A stretch of DNA of 64,000 nucleotides, taken from JAGLON01 sp041394985. Lineage in GTDB: Bacteria > Zixibacteria > MSB-5A5 > GN15 > JAAZOE01. Every line of letters starts with the position of its first letter. The stretch's first letter is position 1. The stretch covers positions 124,001-188,000 of the forward strand of contig JAWLBI010000001.1 of NCBI GenBank assembly GCA_041394985.1, in the 5' to 3' direction. The notes under the pieces are model-generated. The model saw only the letters and a list, made by a program, of their open reading frames with translations, made no database searches and was not told the origin of the DNA. Made by a program: the position numbers and the translations under genes. Below, one piece after another: positions 44,754 to 53,811 of this stretch.

Positions 44754-45995
44754 ATGGGTTTACTGACGTACATGCCTGGTAAAGCCTGCGCCTCAAGAAT
44801 CGGAACTCTTATCATTTTAATCCTGACCGTTGCGGCTCCCGCGCTGGGTGTCGAACTATCCGGTCGCGCGTTTCATGACTGGTACATGACCGAGGATTCC
44901 GCCGGCGGTGTTATCCGTTTATACACCGGTTTGCAGTCATCCGTTCTTCTGACTCCGACGAAAAACGATTATCAACTGAGCCTGAATGGATATGGCCGAT
45001 GGGCCACAAACATCGACAACAATCATGATAAGGATTCGGATACGCGCATCTATGCATTGAATATGCGCTACTCGGGAAAGAAAGCTGTTTCCGAAGCCAT
45101 TTTCGGGCGTATGTACCTGTACCATCCCGCCACCAGCACCGTATTTGATGGGATACGGATTAAGACAAAGACATACTGGAAGTTCGAGCTCATTGCATTC
45201 GGCGGCAGCGGCACGGATGGATTTCAACTTGATAAGGTGAATAGCCTATCCGATAATTTGCTCACCGGCGGCAGTCTGCGCTACAACGCGAGACTGAATG
45301 CCGCTATCGGTGTCCATTGGCTGTACCGAAAGCAGGGCGGGCATACGGCGTACAATTTACCCGCGATCGACGCAAGCTACCGATATAAACGATTCGACGG
45401 ATATGCCAAGGCCGTCTATAATTTCACGCAACTTGCGATGAATCGGTTGGTCGTCCGGACTTCCTATCGCGATGCGGATTGGTACGCATCGGCAGAGTAC
45501 ACTAACCGTCAGCCGGCACTGGCCGTCAATAGTATTTTCAGCATTATTGAATATTATCGGGTCAACGAGATTCGCTTTTCCATCGAGCGACGAGTGTATC
45601 GTCATTTTCGGATTGTCGCGCAAACCTTTTTCGGAAAAGTCAGCGATGAAAATTCGCAGGTGTTATCGGCTGGCATCCGTGGATCGTATTTCACCGTCCT
45701 CTACCGCTACTACAATGGATTCGGAACCGATAATAACGGACTTCTTGCCAGTGCATATGTGCCGATGAAAAAAGATCTTTTCCTGTTTGCCTCGGCCGAC
45801 TTCTCCAAATACCGCATTCAGGAATCTCAGGACGATGACAACGATAATATTTCGCTGTCATCCGGGGTTCACTACCGATATCGAGGCTTTGGACTGCGCC
45901 TTGAATACCAGTATCTCCGCAATGCCGTCGAGGATAATGATGCGCGCCTGCTGATTCGCCTCGATAAACGATTTCACATCGGCGAGGGGAAGTAA
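44754..45995 (+). CDS. Outer-membrane beta-barrel, porin of second conduit
   Basis: A 413-residue exported protein. The signal peptide is about 33 residues (ends ALG). The mature chain is an alternating-strand barrel with frequent aromatic and Arg/Lys-bearing strands (for example LQSSVLLTPTKNDYQL, SYRYKRFDGYAKAVYNFTQ, FSKYRIQ) and ends LIRLDKRFHIGEGK. It is not close to the first barrel. It comes three bases before a 14-haem gene, then a 14-haem lipoprotein, the order of Geobacter OmbB-OmaB-OmcB. The start has a weak ribosome-binding site; an ATG six codons later is possible. The porin role is inferred from context. Confidence 0.75.
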   Translation: MGLLTYMPGKACASRIGTLIILILTVAAPALGVELSGRAFHDWYMTEDSAGGVIRLYTGLQSSVLLTPTKNDYQLSLNGYGRWATNIDNNHDKDSDTRIYALNMRYSGKKAVSEAIFGRMYLYHPATSTVFDGIRIKTKTYWKFELIAFGGSGTDGFQLDKVNSLSDNLLTGGSLRYNARLNAAIGVHWLYRKQGGHTAYNLPAIDASYRYKRFDGYAKAVYNFTQLAMNRLVVRTSYRDADWYASAEYTNRQPALAVNSIFSIIEYYRVNEIRFSIERRVYRHFRIVAQTFFGKVSDENSQVLSAGIRGSYFTVLYRYYNGFGTDNNGLLASAYVPMKKDLFLFASADFSKYRIQESQDDDNDNISLSSGVHYRYRGFGLRLEYQYLRNAVEDNDARLLIRLDKRFHIGEGK

Positions 45996-45998
45996 CTG

Positions 45999-47036
45999 AT
46001 GCTGACGCTACGATTCTATCTCGCCGTAATGATATTGATCGCCCTCTTTTGCGGAGTTATCTCTGCCGAAAATGGGAGCTCCACCCAGGGAGACATCATT
46101 TTTTCGCATGATTTGCATGTCGGGGATATGGAAATCGAATGCGGTACCTGTCATGGAAGTATTTCCAACAGCAATTCGGCGACCGACCGGAATCTCCCCG
46201 AAATGGATGTATGCGGCGATTGTCATGATATCGAGGATGACGAGGCCTGCGGAACCTGTCATCGCAATGCGGATGATCCCGGAGTCGCCACTCACTTCGT
46301 AGCACTGTTTCTGTTCAATCATGCGGCGCACATCGACGCCAAGGTTGAATGTACCGCCTGCCATCGAGATTTGTCTCAACTGGTTTTTGCATCGAATTCG
46401 AGAATTCAAAACAAAACATTCTGTCTCACCTGCCACGACGGGAACAGGCAATCGAATGTCTGCGAGCAGTGTCACAGCGCTTACAAAACAGGAAAAGATT
46501 ACCATCCCATCGATTGGCGGCACAATCATGGTGATGCGGCGCATCTGGAACCGGAATGGTGCGGTACCTGTCATAAAGGCGATACCGACTGCCTTGCCTG
46601 CCACCGCGGAGATAATATCGTTGGAACCATACATGAATTGAATTATCACTATACGCACGGGCTCGATGCCCGCACCGGAACGATGAACTGCGCCACATGT
46701 CATGACCGCGAGCAGTTTTGCAATGACTGTCATCTGCGCGAACTGCGCATGCCGTTGAATCATTCGACCGCGGTCTGGAGAAACGAACACGGTATGATGG
46801 CCCGGATGGAAACCGAGACCTGTGCATCATGCCATGATGCGGATAATGCCACTTGCTTGCGCTGTCACAGCGACGCCGATGGTATTCGCGGCACAGATTT
46901 CCGATATCATGGAACCGGCTCCACCTTCTTTGACAGCAAAGGTCTCTGGCATGGAGATGACGGCTACATGTGTTTTCAATGTCACACCAACACCGGCGCG
47001 GCAGGGGTCGGTTTCTGCGGTTATTGTCATAATTAG
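45999..47036 (+). CDS. 14-haem periplasmic cytochrome c
   Basis: A 345-residue exported protein with a signal peptide of about 23 residues (ends ISA). Fourteen CXXCH motifs give about one haem per 23 residues, from CGTCH at residues 48-52 to CGYCH at the end. Many bis-His ligands are near (HDLH, HAAH, HYHYTH, HSTAVWRNEH). GGGG lies before the ATG, three bases after the barrel stop, so translation is coupled to the porin. It fits the inner cytochrome of a porin-cytochrome conduit (OmaB-like position). No closer family can be named from the sequence. Confidence 0.88.
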   Translation: MLTLRFYLAVMILIALFCGVISAENGSSTQGDIIFSHDLHVGDMEIECGTCHGSISNSNSATDRNLPEMDVCGDCHDIEDDEACGTCHRNADDPGVATHFVALFLFNHAAHIDAKVECTACHRDLSQLVFASNSRIQNKTFCLTCHDGNRQSNVCEQCHSAYKTGKDYHPIDWRHNHGDAAHLEPEWCGTCHKGDTDCLACHRGDNIVGTIHELNYHYTHGLDARTGTMNCATCHDREQFCNDCHLRELRMPLNHSTAVWRNEHGMMARMETETCASCHDADNATCLRCHSDADGIRGTDFRYHGTGSTFFDSKGLWHGDDGYMCFQCHTNTGAAGVGFCGYCHN

Positions 47037-47050
47037 TGAGAGGATGCTTG

Positions 47051-48550
47051 ATGTTGCAACGATCTATCATATATATGCGTTTCCTTATCTCGCTAATACT
47101 TGCGATCGTGCTGTTGGCTGGTTGTGAAAGCAGGAAAGCATCGCCGACTCTCCCCGGCGCACATCCCGGCGACTGGATGGATATTGCATCTCCGGATTTT
47201 CATGGCTCGGTCGCGCTCTCAACCGGGGTCGAGGGGTGCCGTACGTGTCATGGCTTGGACTTTTCCGGAGGTAAATCTGGAATCGCGTGTACCGAGTGTC
47301 ATGGCAGCGGTCAGGAAAACTGCGTGGTTTGTCATGGCGGTACTGACAATAACACCGGAGCGCCGCCCGTGGGACTGCAGGGTGAGACTGACGATACGAC
47401 ACTGGCGGTGGGAGCACATACCGTGCATCTTGCGGGGACAACACTGACCGATGGTATCCCTTGTTCCCGCTGTCACACTGTGCCATTGTTCGCCTGGGAT
47501 GAATCCCACTTCGATTTCGATATCGCCCAAGGCCCCGGAATCATCGATTCTATTGCGGAAGTACACCTGAGCGACTTCTCCGATTCTCTTCATGGATCCT
47601 GGTTCAGGAATACGCGCACCTGTGCAGATACCTACTGTCATGGCAGTTTTACCGGAGGATTCGCGGCGAATGTCCCGAATTGGACCGCTGAAAATCAGGC
47701 ATTCTGCGGAAGCTGTCATGATATTGGCAATAATTCGGAAGCTTTAGGCTGGAAGCATGCATTCCACATTGACGTCGCCGGTTTCGACTGCGCTGCCTGT
47801 CATGGCAATGTTGTTAACGACCAACTTGATATTATCAGCCGCAGTTTACATGTGAATGGAATCGGAGATACCCTGACTGCCGATACGGCTGTTTGCAACA
47901 CCTGTCACGGTGCAGGAACATCTGCCTGCACATTCTGCCATGGCGGTATTGATAACGAAACCGGGGCACCTCCTGATGGTCTGCACGGTGAGACGCTCAC
48001 GACAAGTTTAGCCGTTGGTGCACACACTGCACACATTATTGGAAAATCCATGAGTGACGGTATTCCCTGTTCCGAGTGCCATGTCGTTCCGGCTTCGGTG
48101 CTCGATGCCGGACACCTCGGTGCGGATTCTATCGCTGAAATGAGTTGGGGCACCCTGGCCGGAGGCTCGGCTTCATGGAACCGAGCAACAGGCGAGTGTT
48201 CCAATACCTATTGCCATGGAACATTTTCAGGTGGGTATTCGGCAAATCGACCGGTGTGGACGGCGAATAATCAGGCTGCTTGTGGCTCCTGCCACGATGC
48301 CGGTACTGCGCCGCAGTTTCTTGGCGGATTACACAGGAAACATCTCGAAGAGGAAATCGATTGCTTCCAGTGTCATTCCCTTACCGTCAATGCATCGCGG
48401 AATATCATAGGCCTTGCCGTTCATATCGATGGGGAGAGCACGGTCAGTTTCGCGTCCGGATCGGGGACATTCTCCAACAACCGCTGCAGTAACATTGTCT
48501 GTCACGAATCTAAACCGTGGAGCGGCGGCAAGATGTATGGATGGCGCTAA
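47051..48550 (+). CDS. Multihaem lipoprotein with CXXCH and CX4CH motifs
   Basis: A 499-residue lipoprotein (lipobox LLAGC) with GAGAGG before the chosen ATG; an in-frame ATG at 47075 is an alternative. Eleven CXXCH and three CX4CH sites (CADTYCH, CSNTYCH, CSNIVCH) give up to fourteen haems. CX4CH with CXXCH is the mark of the Geobacter-type GSu_C4xC domain. The protein is internally duplicated: segments from CVVCHGGTDNNTGAPP and CTFCHGGIDNETGAPP, each running to an IPCSxCH motif, align closely. It should be the outer, surface-facing cytochrome of the second conduit, in the place of OmcB. The next gene is convergent and begins two bases after. Confidence 0.88.
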   Translation: MLQRSIIYMRFLISLILAIVLLAGCESRKASPTLPGAHPGDWMDIASPDFHGSVALSTGVEGCRTCHGLDFSGGKSGIACTECHGSGQENCVVCHGGTDNNTGAPPVGLQGETDDTTLAVGAHTVHLAGTTLTDGIPCSRCHTVPLFAWDESHFDFDIAQGPGIIDSIAEVHLSDFSDSLHGSWFRNTRTCADTYCHGSFTGGFAANVPNWTAENQAFCGSCHDIGNNSEALGWKHAFHIDVAGFDCAACHGNVVNDQLDIISRSLHVNGIGDTLTADTAVCNTCHGAGTSACTFCHGGIDNETGAPPDGLHGETLTTSLAVGAHTAHIIGKSMSDGIPCSECHVVPASVLDAGHLGADSIAEMSWGTLAGGSASWNRATGECSNTYCHGTFSGGYSANRPVWTANNQAACGSCHDAGTAPQFLGGLHRKHLEEEIDCFQCHSLTVNASRNIIGLAVHIDGESTVSFASGSGTFSNNRCSNIVCHESKPWSGGKMYGWR

Positions 48551-48551
48551 G

Positions 48552-49067
48552 TTATTGCGGGACGAACCCAATGGAGATGCAATCGGCGCGGTCGGCGTCC
48601 GGTTCGCGCAGATCGATCCCATGCTCAAGGACTGCCTTGAGATTTGTCAAATAGTGCGCCCAACAACTGCGGCAGTTCAAATGCGACCAGGCCTTGTTAT
48701 CCTCGTTGTCAACCGGAATATCAGTCTGGCTCAATGTCAATAACAGCTCGCCGTCATTTCCTGAAATAGCCACCTTGACTCTCATCGAACCGAAAGAGAA
48801 CACGACGGCTTCATTCGGAGTAACGTCGAAAATCGTCCCGGTCAATGAGTAGTTGTGTATCCAATCCCACTTGTAAGCATCTCCGGCTTGTGCCGGTTCA
48901 TTCTTTTGCCGGACAGTCCCATCTTTCGCGGTAAATATCGATTGCTTGATAAAGAAACTCTCCAGCCCGGCCGAAGTTGCCCACGCGGCAAATAACTCCT
49001 TGCGCGTACAGTGATAATAGTGATGGAGTCGGAACTCCGTCCAGTTATACGCAACCGTTGATTCCAT
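48552..49067 (-). CDS. SRPBCC (AHSA1-like) protein
   Basis: A 171-residue START/Bet v 1-fold protein. The pattern TRKELFAAWATSAGLESFF, DWIHNYSLTGTIFDVTPNE and the C-terminal HYLTNLKAVLEHGIDLRE fits the AHSA1/SRPBCC family. GGAGAACCTAC precedes the ATG. It converges on the cytochrome gene, and its stop nearly touches that gene's stop. Family members bind hydrophobic ligands or co-chaperone roles; nothing specific is visible. Confidence 0.85.
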   Translation of the reverse strand: MESTVAYNWTEFRLHHYYHCTRKELFAAWATSAGLESFFIKQSIFTAKDGTVRQKNEPAQAGDAYKWDWIHNYSLTGTIFDVTPNEAVVFSFGSMRVKVAISGNDGELLLTLSQTDIPVDNEDNKAWSHLNCRSCWAHYLTNLKAVLEHGIDLREPDADRADCISIGFVPQ

Positions 49068-49145
49068 GTAGGTTCTCCAATTAAAAAATACTATTTGTCG
49101 GAATTGTTGGGCACGTCTTCCGGCAATTTGTACGTGGTGATGTGC

Positions 49146-49370
49146 TTATTTGAAGATATAGAATTTGCAGAAAAGCGGAATGAGGATGCTCATGAAGCCG
49201 ATAATCGTATATAAGACAACATATAATCTGAATATCTTCGGGTGGGTATTGCGCTCAATAAAATCCAGTTGGCCCAAAATTCGGCCTCGCTGATTCGCTC
49301 GAAACGTATAGATCAGAACGATAATACCGAAGAGAAGCGAGACGATTGACCAGATATCCTGCGGTTGCAT
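49146..49370 (-). CDS. Small membrane protein
   Basis: A 74-residue protein with two membrane helices (about residues 7-23 and 50-71) and a short basic/acidic cytosolic loop between (RANQRGRILGQLDFIERN). It is 78 bases downstream of the SRPBCC start on the same strand. No family was recognised. It could be a subunit of a membrane complex or a free small protein. Confidence 0.55.
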   Translation of the reverse strand: MQPQDIWSIVSLLFGIIVLIYTFRANQRGRILGQLDFIERNTHPKIFRLYVVLYTIIGFMSILIPLFCKFYIFK

Positions 49371-49637
49371 GGTGTAATTCCATTATCACAATTATAGTAT
49401 CCCGATTGGAGTATAAGATTCACCTTTTCAATCGGGTAGAAAAAAACACAACCTTTTAAAAAAAACGCCGTAAATAGATACCGACACTTGGAATTCCTAT
49501 TGCGGCAATACCGCCCGTTTATCCGTGCATATATGTAACTCAAAGGGGGAAAAAATGTTACGACAGCCCTTCTTTTTTTGCAAGATTACTTTCAGTACCG
49601 CAATATCTGAGTGAAAACCAAACATGAGGTTATATTC

Positions 49638-52031
49638 ATGACGACTCACTCCTATTCGAAAAGACTGCAAACCCTTCTATTTGCGGTAGGCATAGGAGCA
49701 CTATCGTTTATCTGCTCGGTGGCTCCTTTGGCAGCGGAACCGTTCGTGCCGACATACAATCCGCTCTGGGACGTCTCGCCGACCAATGGACAAATCAAGG
49801 TTGACGGAAACATCGACGATGCCGGCTGGAAAAATGTGCGCCTTATCTCGGGATTCGTGGAGAGAAATCCCGGCGATCAAATTCGCCCGGCGGTCAATAC
49901 CGAGGCATATATTACGTATGATGACGACAATCTCTATATCGGATTCGTCTGCTATGATGATCCTGCCCAGGTACGATCGACAATGTGTCAGCGGGACCAG
50001 TTTTTCGACGACGATGAGGTCTCGGTCAGCATAGACACCTACAGCGACGCCTCGCGCGCATACATGTTCCACGTCAATCCATACGGCATTCAAAAGGACG
50101 GCCTCTGGACCAGCATCAGTACCCAGGGGGTAAACTACGGTATCGATTTCCTCTGGAATTCGGCCGCGAAAGTGACAGACGAGGGATATCAGGTGGAAAT
50201 CGCGATTCCATTCGCCAGCATTCGCTTCCCTGATCAGGATGTTCAGAGCTGGAAAATCGATCTGCGGCGTGTTCGCCCTCGTGAGAGTCAGTTCCAGTAC
50301 GGTTGGGCGGCTATCGATCGAAATGAACAGTGCTGGCCGTGCCAATGGAGCACCGTGACGGGCGTCAAACATGTCAAGCCGGGTAAGGGAATTGAGATCC
50401 TCCCGACATATCTTGCCTATCAATCCGGCAGCAGACCGTCGGCAACTGCCGACTTCGATAATGAAGATGTCAAGGGTGAGCCGTCGATCATGAGCAAGTA
50501 TGCCATTTCATCGGATATCACATTCGAAGGCGCACTCAATCCTGACTTCTCGCAAATCGAGGCCGATGCGGCTCGTATCGATGTAAACTCGAATTTTGCA
50601 CTCTATTATCCTGAGCGGCGCCCCTTCTTCCAGGAGGGAAGCGACATTTTCCAAACGCTGTTCAATGCATTTTATTCGCGAACGATTAACGACCCGCAAT
50701 ATGCCGGTAAGTTCACCGTTCGCAAGAATCGGTTCAGCTTCGGATACGTCTCGGCTCTTGACGAGAACACCTACTATATCGTACCGCTCGAGGAACAGGA
50801 TATCAAGTTCAATATCGGCAAGAGTTATGTCAATGTTCTGCGCGGGCAGCAGACATTCGGTCAGGACTCACGACTCGGCTTCCTCGTCACTGATCGGCGA
50901 TTCGATGTCGGCGGCGATGGATACGGTACGACCACCGCGGTGGACGGAGACATTCGGTTATCGCGCAATTACTCTATCGACGGTCAATTCGTCTATGCCA
51001 TGACAAAAGAGCCGAATTACGGCAATGTCCCCGGCGGTTCACTGACTTTCAACCACGACAAGCATGATGTGGCGCTTAACAATGAATCATACGATGGATT
51101 CGGATACATATTCCGGTTCATGAGAAACAGCCGCACCTGGAATTTCACGTTTAATCATAACGCCGTGAGCCCGGGGTACCGGACGCAGCTTGGATATGAC
51201 CCGCTGAATAACTACCGGGATTTGATGATATTCGCGAACTACGTTTCGTATTTCGACAAATCCGACATCCTGGAGCGCAGCGCGATCTGGGTCAATGCAT
51301 ACAACCGTTGGAATTTCGATGGCCTGAAAAAGAATCAGAATGTCAATATCGGATTGAACAATAATTTGCGATATATGCAAACACAGATAAATGCCGAGTA
51401 TGGTCGTGGAATGGAGCGATATGACGGTATTGACTACGACGATATCTGGGATGCGACCATAAGCCTGTATACGCGCCCCAGTGACGCGTATGGTCACTAT
51501 ATTCAATTCGCGTTTGGCAGAACAATCGCATATGCATACAACATCCGAGGCAATGAGATCGCAATTGAAACAAACGCGACATTCAAGCCGATTGACCGCA
51601 TTACGATCGAGCCTAATTTCCGTTTGTCGACGAGCCATACCGATTTACAGTATTATGACGCCGGATCAGGTATGGCGTCGAGTGACAATCGCGAATTGTA
51701 CCGCCAAATGATCGTGCGTGTTCGCCTGCAATTGCAGGTCAGTAAGCAGATGTCCCTGCGTCTTGTAACGCAGTACAACAATACCCGAAGCCGGTTCCGC
51801 GGCGGAGACAGCGAATTTGCCGGAGATGATGTGTTTTATTCCGGTAAGCGCCTGGATATTGATCCGCTTATCACGTATCGGCTGAGTTCATTCTCGGTCT
51901 TTTATCTCGGCTCGACCAGCGGATATCGGAATTACGATGTCTCGTCATTGGGCGATCCGGTTCCCGAGTATGAGTGGAAACTGGCCCAGCGGCAGTTCTT
52001 TATGAAATTGCAGTATTTATTCCAGACCTGA
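49638..52031 (+). CDS. DUF5916 outer-membrane protein with CBM9-like domain
   Basis: A 797-residue exported protein. The signal peptide ends near LAAEP. The N-terminal 200 residues form a carbohydrate-binding module 9-like beta-sandwich (KVDGNIDDAGWKNVRLISGF, AYITYDDDNLYIGFVCYDD). The remainder is the DUF5916 region, with FFQEGSDIFQ and a C-terminal beta-barrel of alternating strands ending FMKLQYLFQT, whose terminal aromatic pattern suits outer-membrane insertion. GAGG is eight bases before the ATG. Monocistronic, with a terminator. Function in the family is unknown, though envelope polysaccharide or carboxylate binding has been suggested. Confidence 0.88.
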   Translation: MTTHSYSKRLQTLLFAVGIGALSFICSVAPLAAEPFVPTYNPLWDVSPTNGQIKVDGNIDDAGWKNVRLISGFVERNPGDQIRPAVNTEAYITYDDDNLYIGFVCYDDPAQVRSTMCQRDQFFDDDEVSVSIDTYSDASRAYMFHVNPYGIQKDGLWTSISTQGVNYGIDFLWNSAAKVTDEGYQVEIAIPFASIRFPDQDVQSWKIDLRRVRPRESQFQYGWAAIDRNEQCWPCQWSTVTGVKHVKPGKGIEILPTYLAYQSGSRPSATADFDNEDVKGEPSIMSKYAISSDITFEGALNPDFSQIEADAARIDVNSNFALYYPERRPFFQEGSDIFQTLFNAFYSRTINDPQYAGKFTVRKNRFSFGYVSALDENTYYIVPLEEQDIKFNIGKSYVNVLRGQQTFGQDSRLGFLVTDRRFDVGGDGYGTTTAVDGDIRLSRNYSIDGQFVYAMTKEPNYGNVPGGSLTFNHDKHDVALNNESYDGFGYIFRFMRNSRTWNFTFNHNAVSPGYRTQLGYDPLNNYRDLMIFANYVSYFDKSDILERSAIWVNAYNRWNFDGLKKNQNVNIGLNNNLRYMQTQINAEYGRGMERYDGIDYDDIWDATISLYTRPSDAYGHYIQFAFGRTIAYAYNIRGNEIAIETNATFKPIDRITIEPNFRLSTSHTDLQYYDAGSGMASSDNRELYRQMIVRVRLQLQVSKQMSLRLVTQYNNTRSRFRGGDSEFAGDDVFYSGKRLDIDPLITYRLSSFSVFYLGSTSGYRNYDVSSLGDPVPEYEWKLAQRQFFMKLQYLFQT

Positions 52032-52073
52032 TTTAGTAATGTGCCTGCTTTGTGGTATCTTGCACCACATGCG

Positions 52074-52112
52074 CGGCGGTCCCTTACCCCAACAAGGAGC
52101 CGCCGTTTTTAT
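52074..52112 (+). terminator. Intrinsic terminator after DUF5916 gene
   Basis: CGGCGGTCCCTT pairs with AAGGAGCCGCCG, with one unpaired base, around ACCCCAAC, then TTTTTATT. It lies 43 bases past the stop. Confidence 0.85.
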
Positions 52113-52257
52113 TGCATGTACCTGCCAAAAAAGACTGATAATTTTTCTTCCGCTGCAAGAATATCCGATACCCGCCGTCTCATTGGTTAACAAGTAAGTT
52201 TTTTTACCGGCGGTGGGATAAAAGCCCCTTTTTACTCTTGTATTTTCCATACAAGAA

Positions 52258-52283
52258 AGGGAGCAGCGATATTGCTGCTCCCT
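52258..52283 (-). terminator. Terminator of phosphofructokinase gene
   Basis: AGGGAGCAGC and GCTGCTCCCT form a 10-bp stem around GATATT, about 26 bases past the stop codon. T-rich sequence follows on the minus strand. Confidence 0.8.
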
Positions 52284-52308
52284 ATTTTATTGACGCTTTT
52301 TGTCATTT

Positions 52309-53517
52309 TCATGTCATTTCGGATGTCATGATAAACAGCGGCTGCATTTCGAAGCTTCGATACTGCGGGCGCAGGCGATCGACATTGTAATGGCGATCGA
52401 CATTGACGAACTTCTTCGTACTTGTCACGACATCAATCGGTACATTATCATAACGACCGTTTTTCAGCACGACCAGGCGTCCATGTATATTTGACAGGAT
52501 CAAATCGAGCGCCAGGTTGCCATAGGCCATCGGGACGATGGAATCGATAGCATCCGGATCACCGCCGCGGACGAGATATCCCAAGCGCTGCGTGATCGTG
52601 TTGATACGTTTCCCATTATTGAACTTCGGCGACAATTCTTTAATCTTCGCCGACACCATGTCGCCGATACCGCCCAACTTGGCATGACCATATGCGTCTT
52701 TTTCCTGATCCTGGAATACCATCTCGCCTTTTTCGAACATGGCGCCTTCGGAAACCAGCACGATGGAATACTTGCTCGGATTGGCATTGCGGTCGGCGCA
52801 CAGTAATTCGGTCAGGCGTTCGACGTTGAATTTATATTCCGGAATGACGCAGCGATTGGCGGCGCCGGCCATGGTCGGCAGCATTGCCGTGAATCCGGCA
52901 TAGCGGCCGAATACTTCCAGCACCAGAATACGCTCGTGCGATCCGGCCGATGTTCGCAGGCTGTTAGTCATCATGATTGTGCGTGTAACGCAGGTTGAAA
53001 AACCGATACAGTAATCGGTGCCGGGGACGTCGTTATCCATCGTTTTGGGAATCGCGACAACTTTGAAGCCTTCCTTGAACAGGCGAACGCCATAGCTCAG
53101 GGTGTCATCGCCGCCGATCGGAATAAGGTAGTCGATGCCGAGGAAGTCGAGGTTTTTCATAACTTCCTGCGTCATATCATTGACCTCGGCCGTATATTGA
53201 GATTTCAGGTGTTCCGGGACATTGTCCTGATGCACATGCCCTGGGTGAGTTCGGGAGGAATGCAGGAAGGTACCGCCTGTCCGACCGGATCGATTGACGA
53301 TTTCCTCGGTCAGATACAGATAGTTATCCGAATTATCCGCCTTCTTATCGCGTTTAACTCCCAGAGCGCCCCTCCAGCCGCGGCGAATACCGATAACCTG
53401 ATATCCCTCGCGGAGGGCACGAATCGTGACGGCGCGAATAGCCGGATTCAATCCCGGTACATCACCACCGCCGGTTAATATGCCAATAACACCTTTTTTT
53501 CGATTTACATTTGCCAC
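52309..53517 (-). CDS. pfkA: 6-phosphofructokinase, PPi-type active site
   Basis: Phosphorylates fructose 6-phosphate in glycolysis. It is 402 residues. The motifs are GILTGGGDVPGLNPAIRAV, GGDDTLSYG, PKTMDNDVPGTD and EVFGRYAGFTA. Having Asp in GGDD and Lys in PKTMDND, where ATP-dependent enzymes have Gly and Gly, is the classic signature of pyrophosphate-dependent phosphofructokinase, which also works in reverse. The phosphoryl donor is therefore more likely pyrophosphate; this is family knowledge applied to the sequence. GTG start with GAGGTG before it. Monocistronic. It is somewhat longer than ATP-type bacterial enzymes (about 320). Confidence 0.93.
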   Translation of the reverse strand: MANVNRKKGVIGILTGGGDVPGLNPAIRAVTIRALREGYQVIGIRRGWRGALGVKRDKKADNSDNYLYLTEEIVNRSGRTGGTFLHSSRTHPGHVHQDNVPEHLKSQYTAEVNDMTQEVMKNLDFLGIDYLIPIGGDDTLSYGVRLFKEGFKVVAIPKTMDNDVPGTDYCIGFSTCVTRTIMMTNSLRTSAGSHERILVLEVFGRYAGFTAMLPTMAGAANRCVIPEYKFNVERLTELLCADRNANPSKYSIVLVSEGAMFEKGEMVFQDQEKDAYGHAKLGGIGDMVSAKIKELSPKFNNGKRINTITQRLGYLVRGGDPDAIDSIVPMAYGNLALDLILSNIHGRLVVLKNGRYDNVPIDVVTSTKKFVNVDRHYNVDRLRPQYRSFEMQPLFIMTSEMT

Positions 53518-53811
53518 TGTGCACCTCGATGAAACGTCTAATTTCTCTTACAAATTACACCAAAATAACGGTTTTTCCTATTCTGTCAATCGGCATTTTT
53601 CCCGATAACATCATAGACTTATACGCCGAAAACGCATTGACTGGTAACTATAGTTTAGCGCTTGGCAAAAAAGCAGTTGGAGGCAAACAAAGCCGCCCGT
53701 TTTCGCGTTTCTCCTGCATGTCATTACCAGCGAAATTGTAACCGAACAAGCCGATCCGGCGTATTCCCTGATGAATCGACCGCGGCCAATAGACACCACA
53801 CGAGGATATTT

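Noticed and set aside
46008..46790. A 260-residue minus-strand open frame inside the 14-haem gene
   Set aside because: It is antisense to fourteen CXXCH motifs, which cannot be chance; the antisense protein shows nothing.
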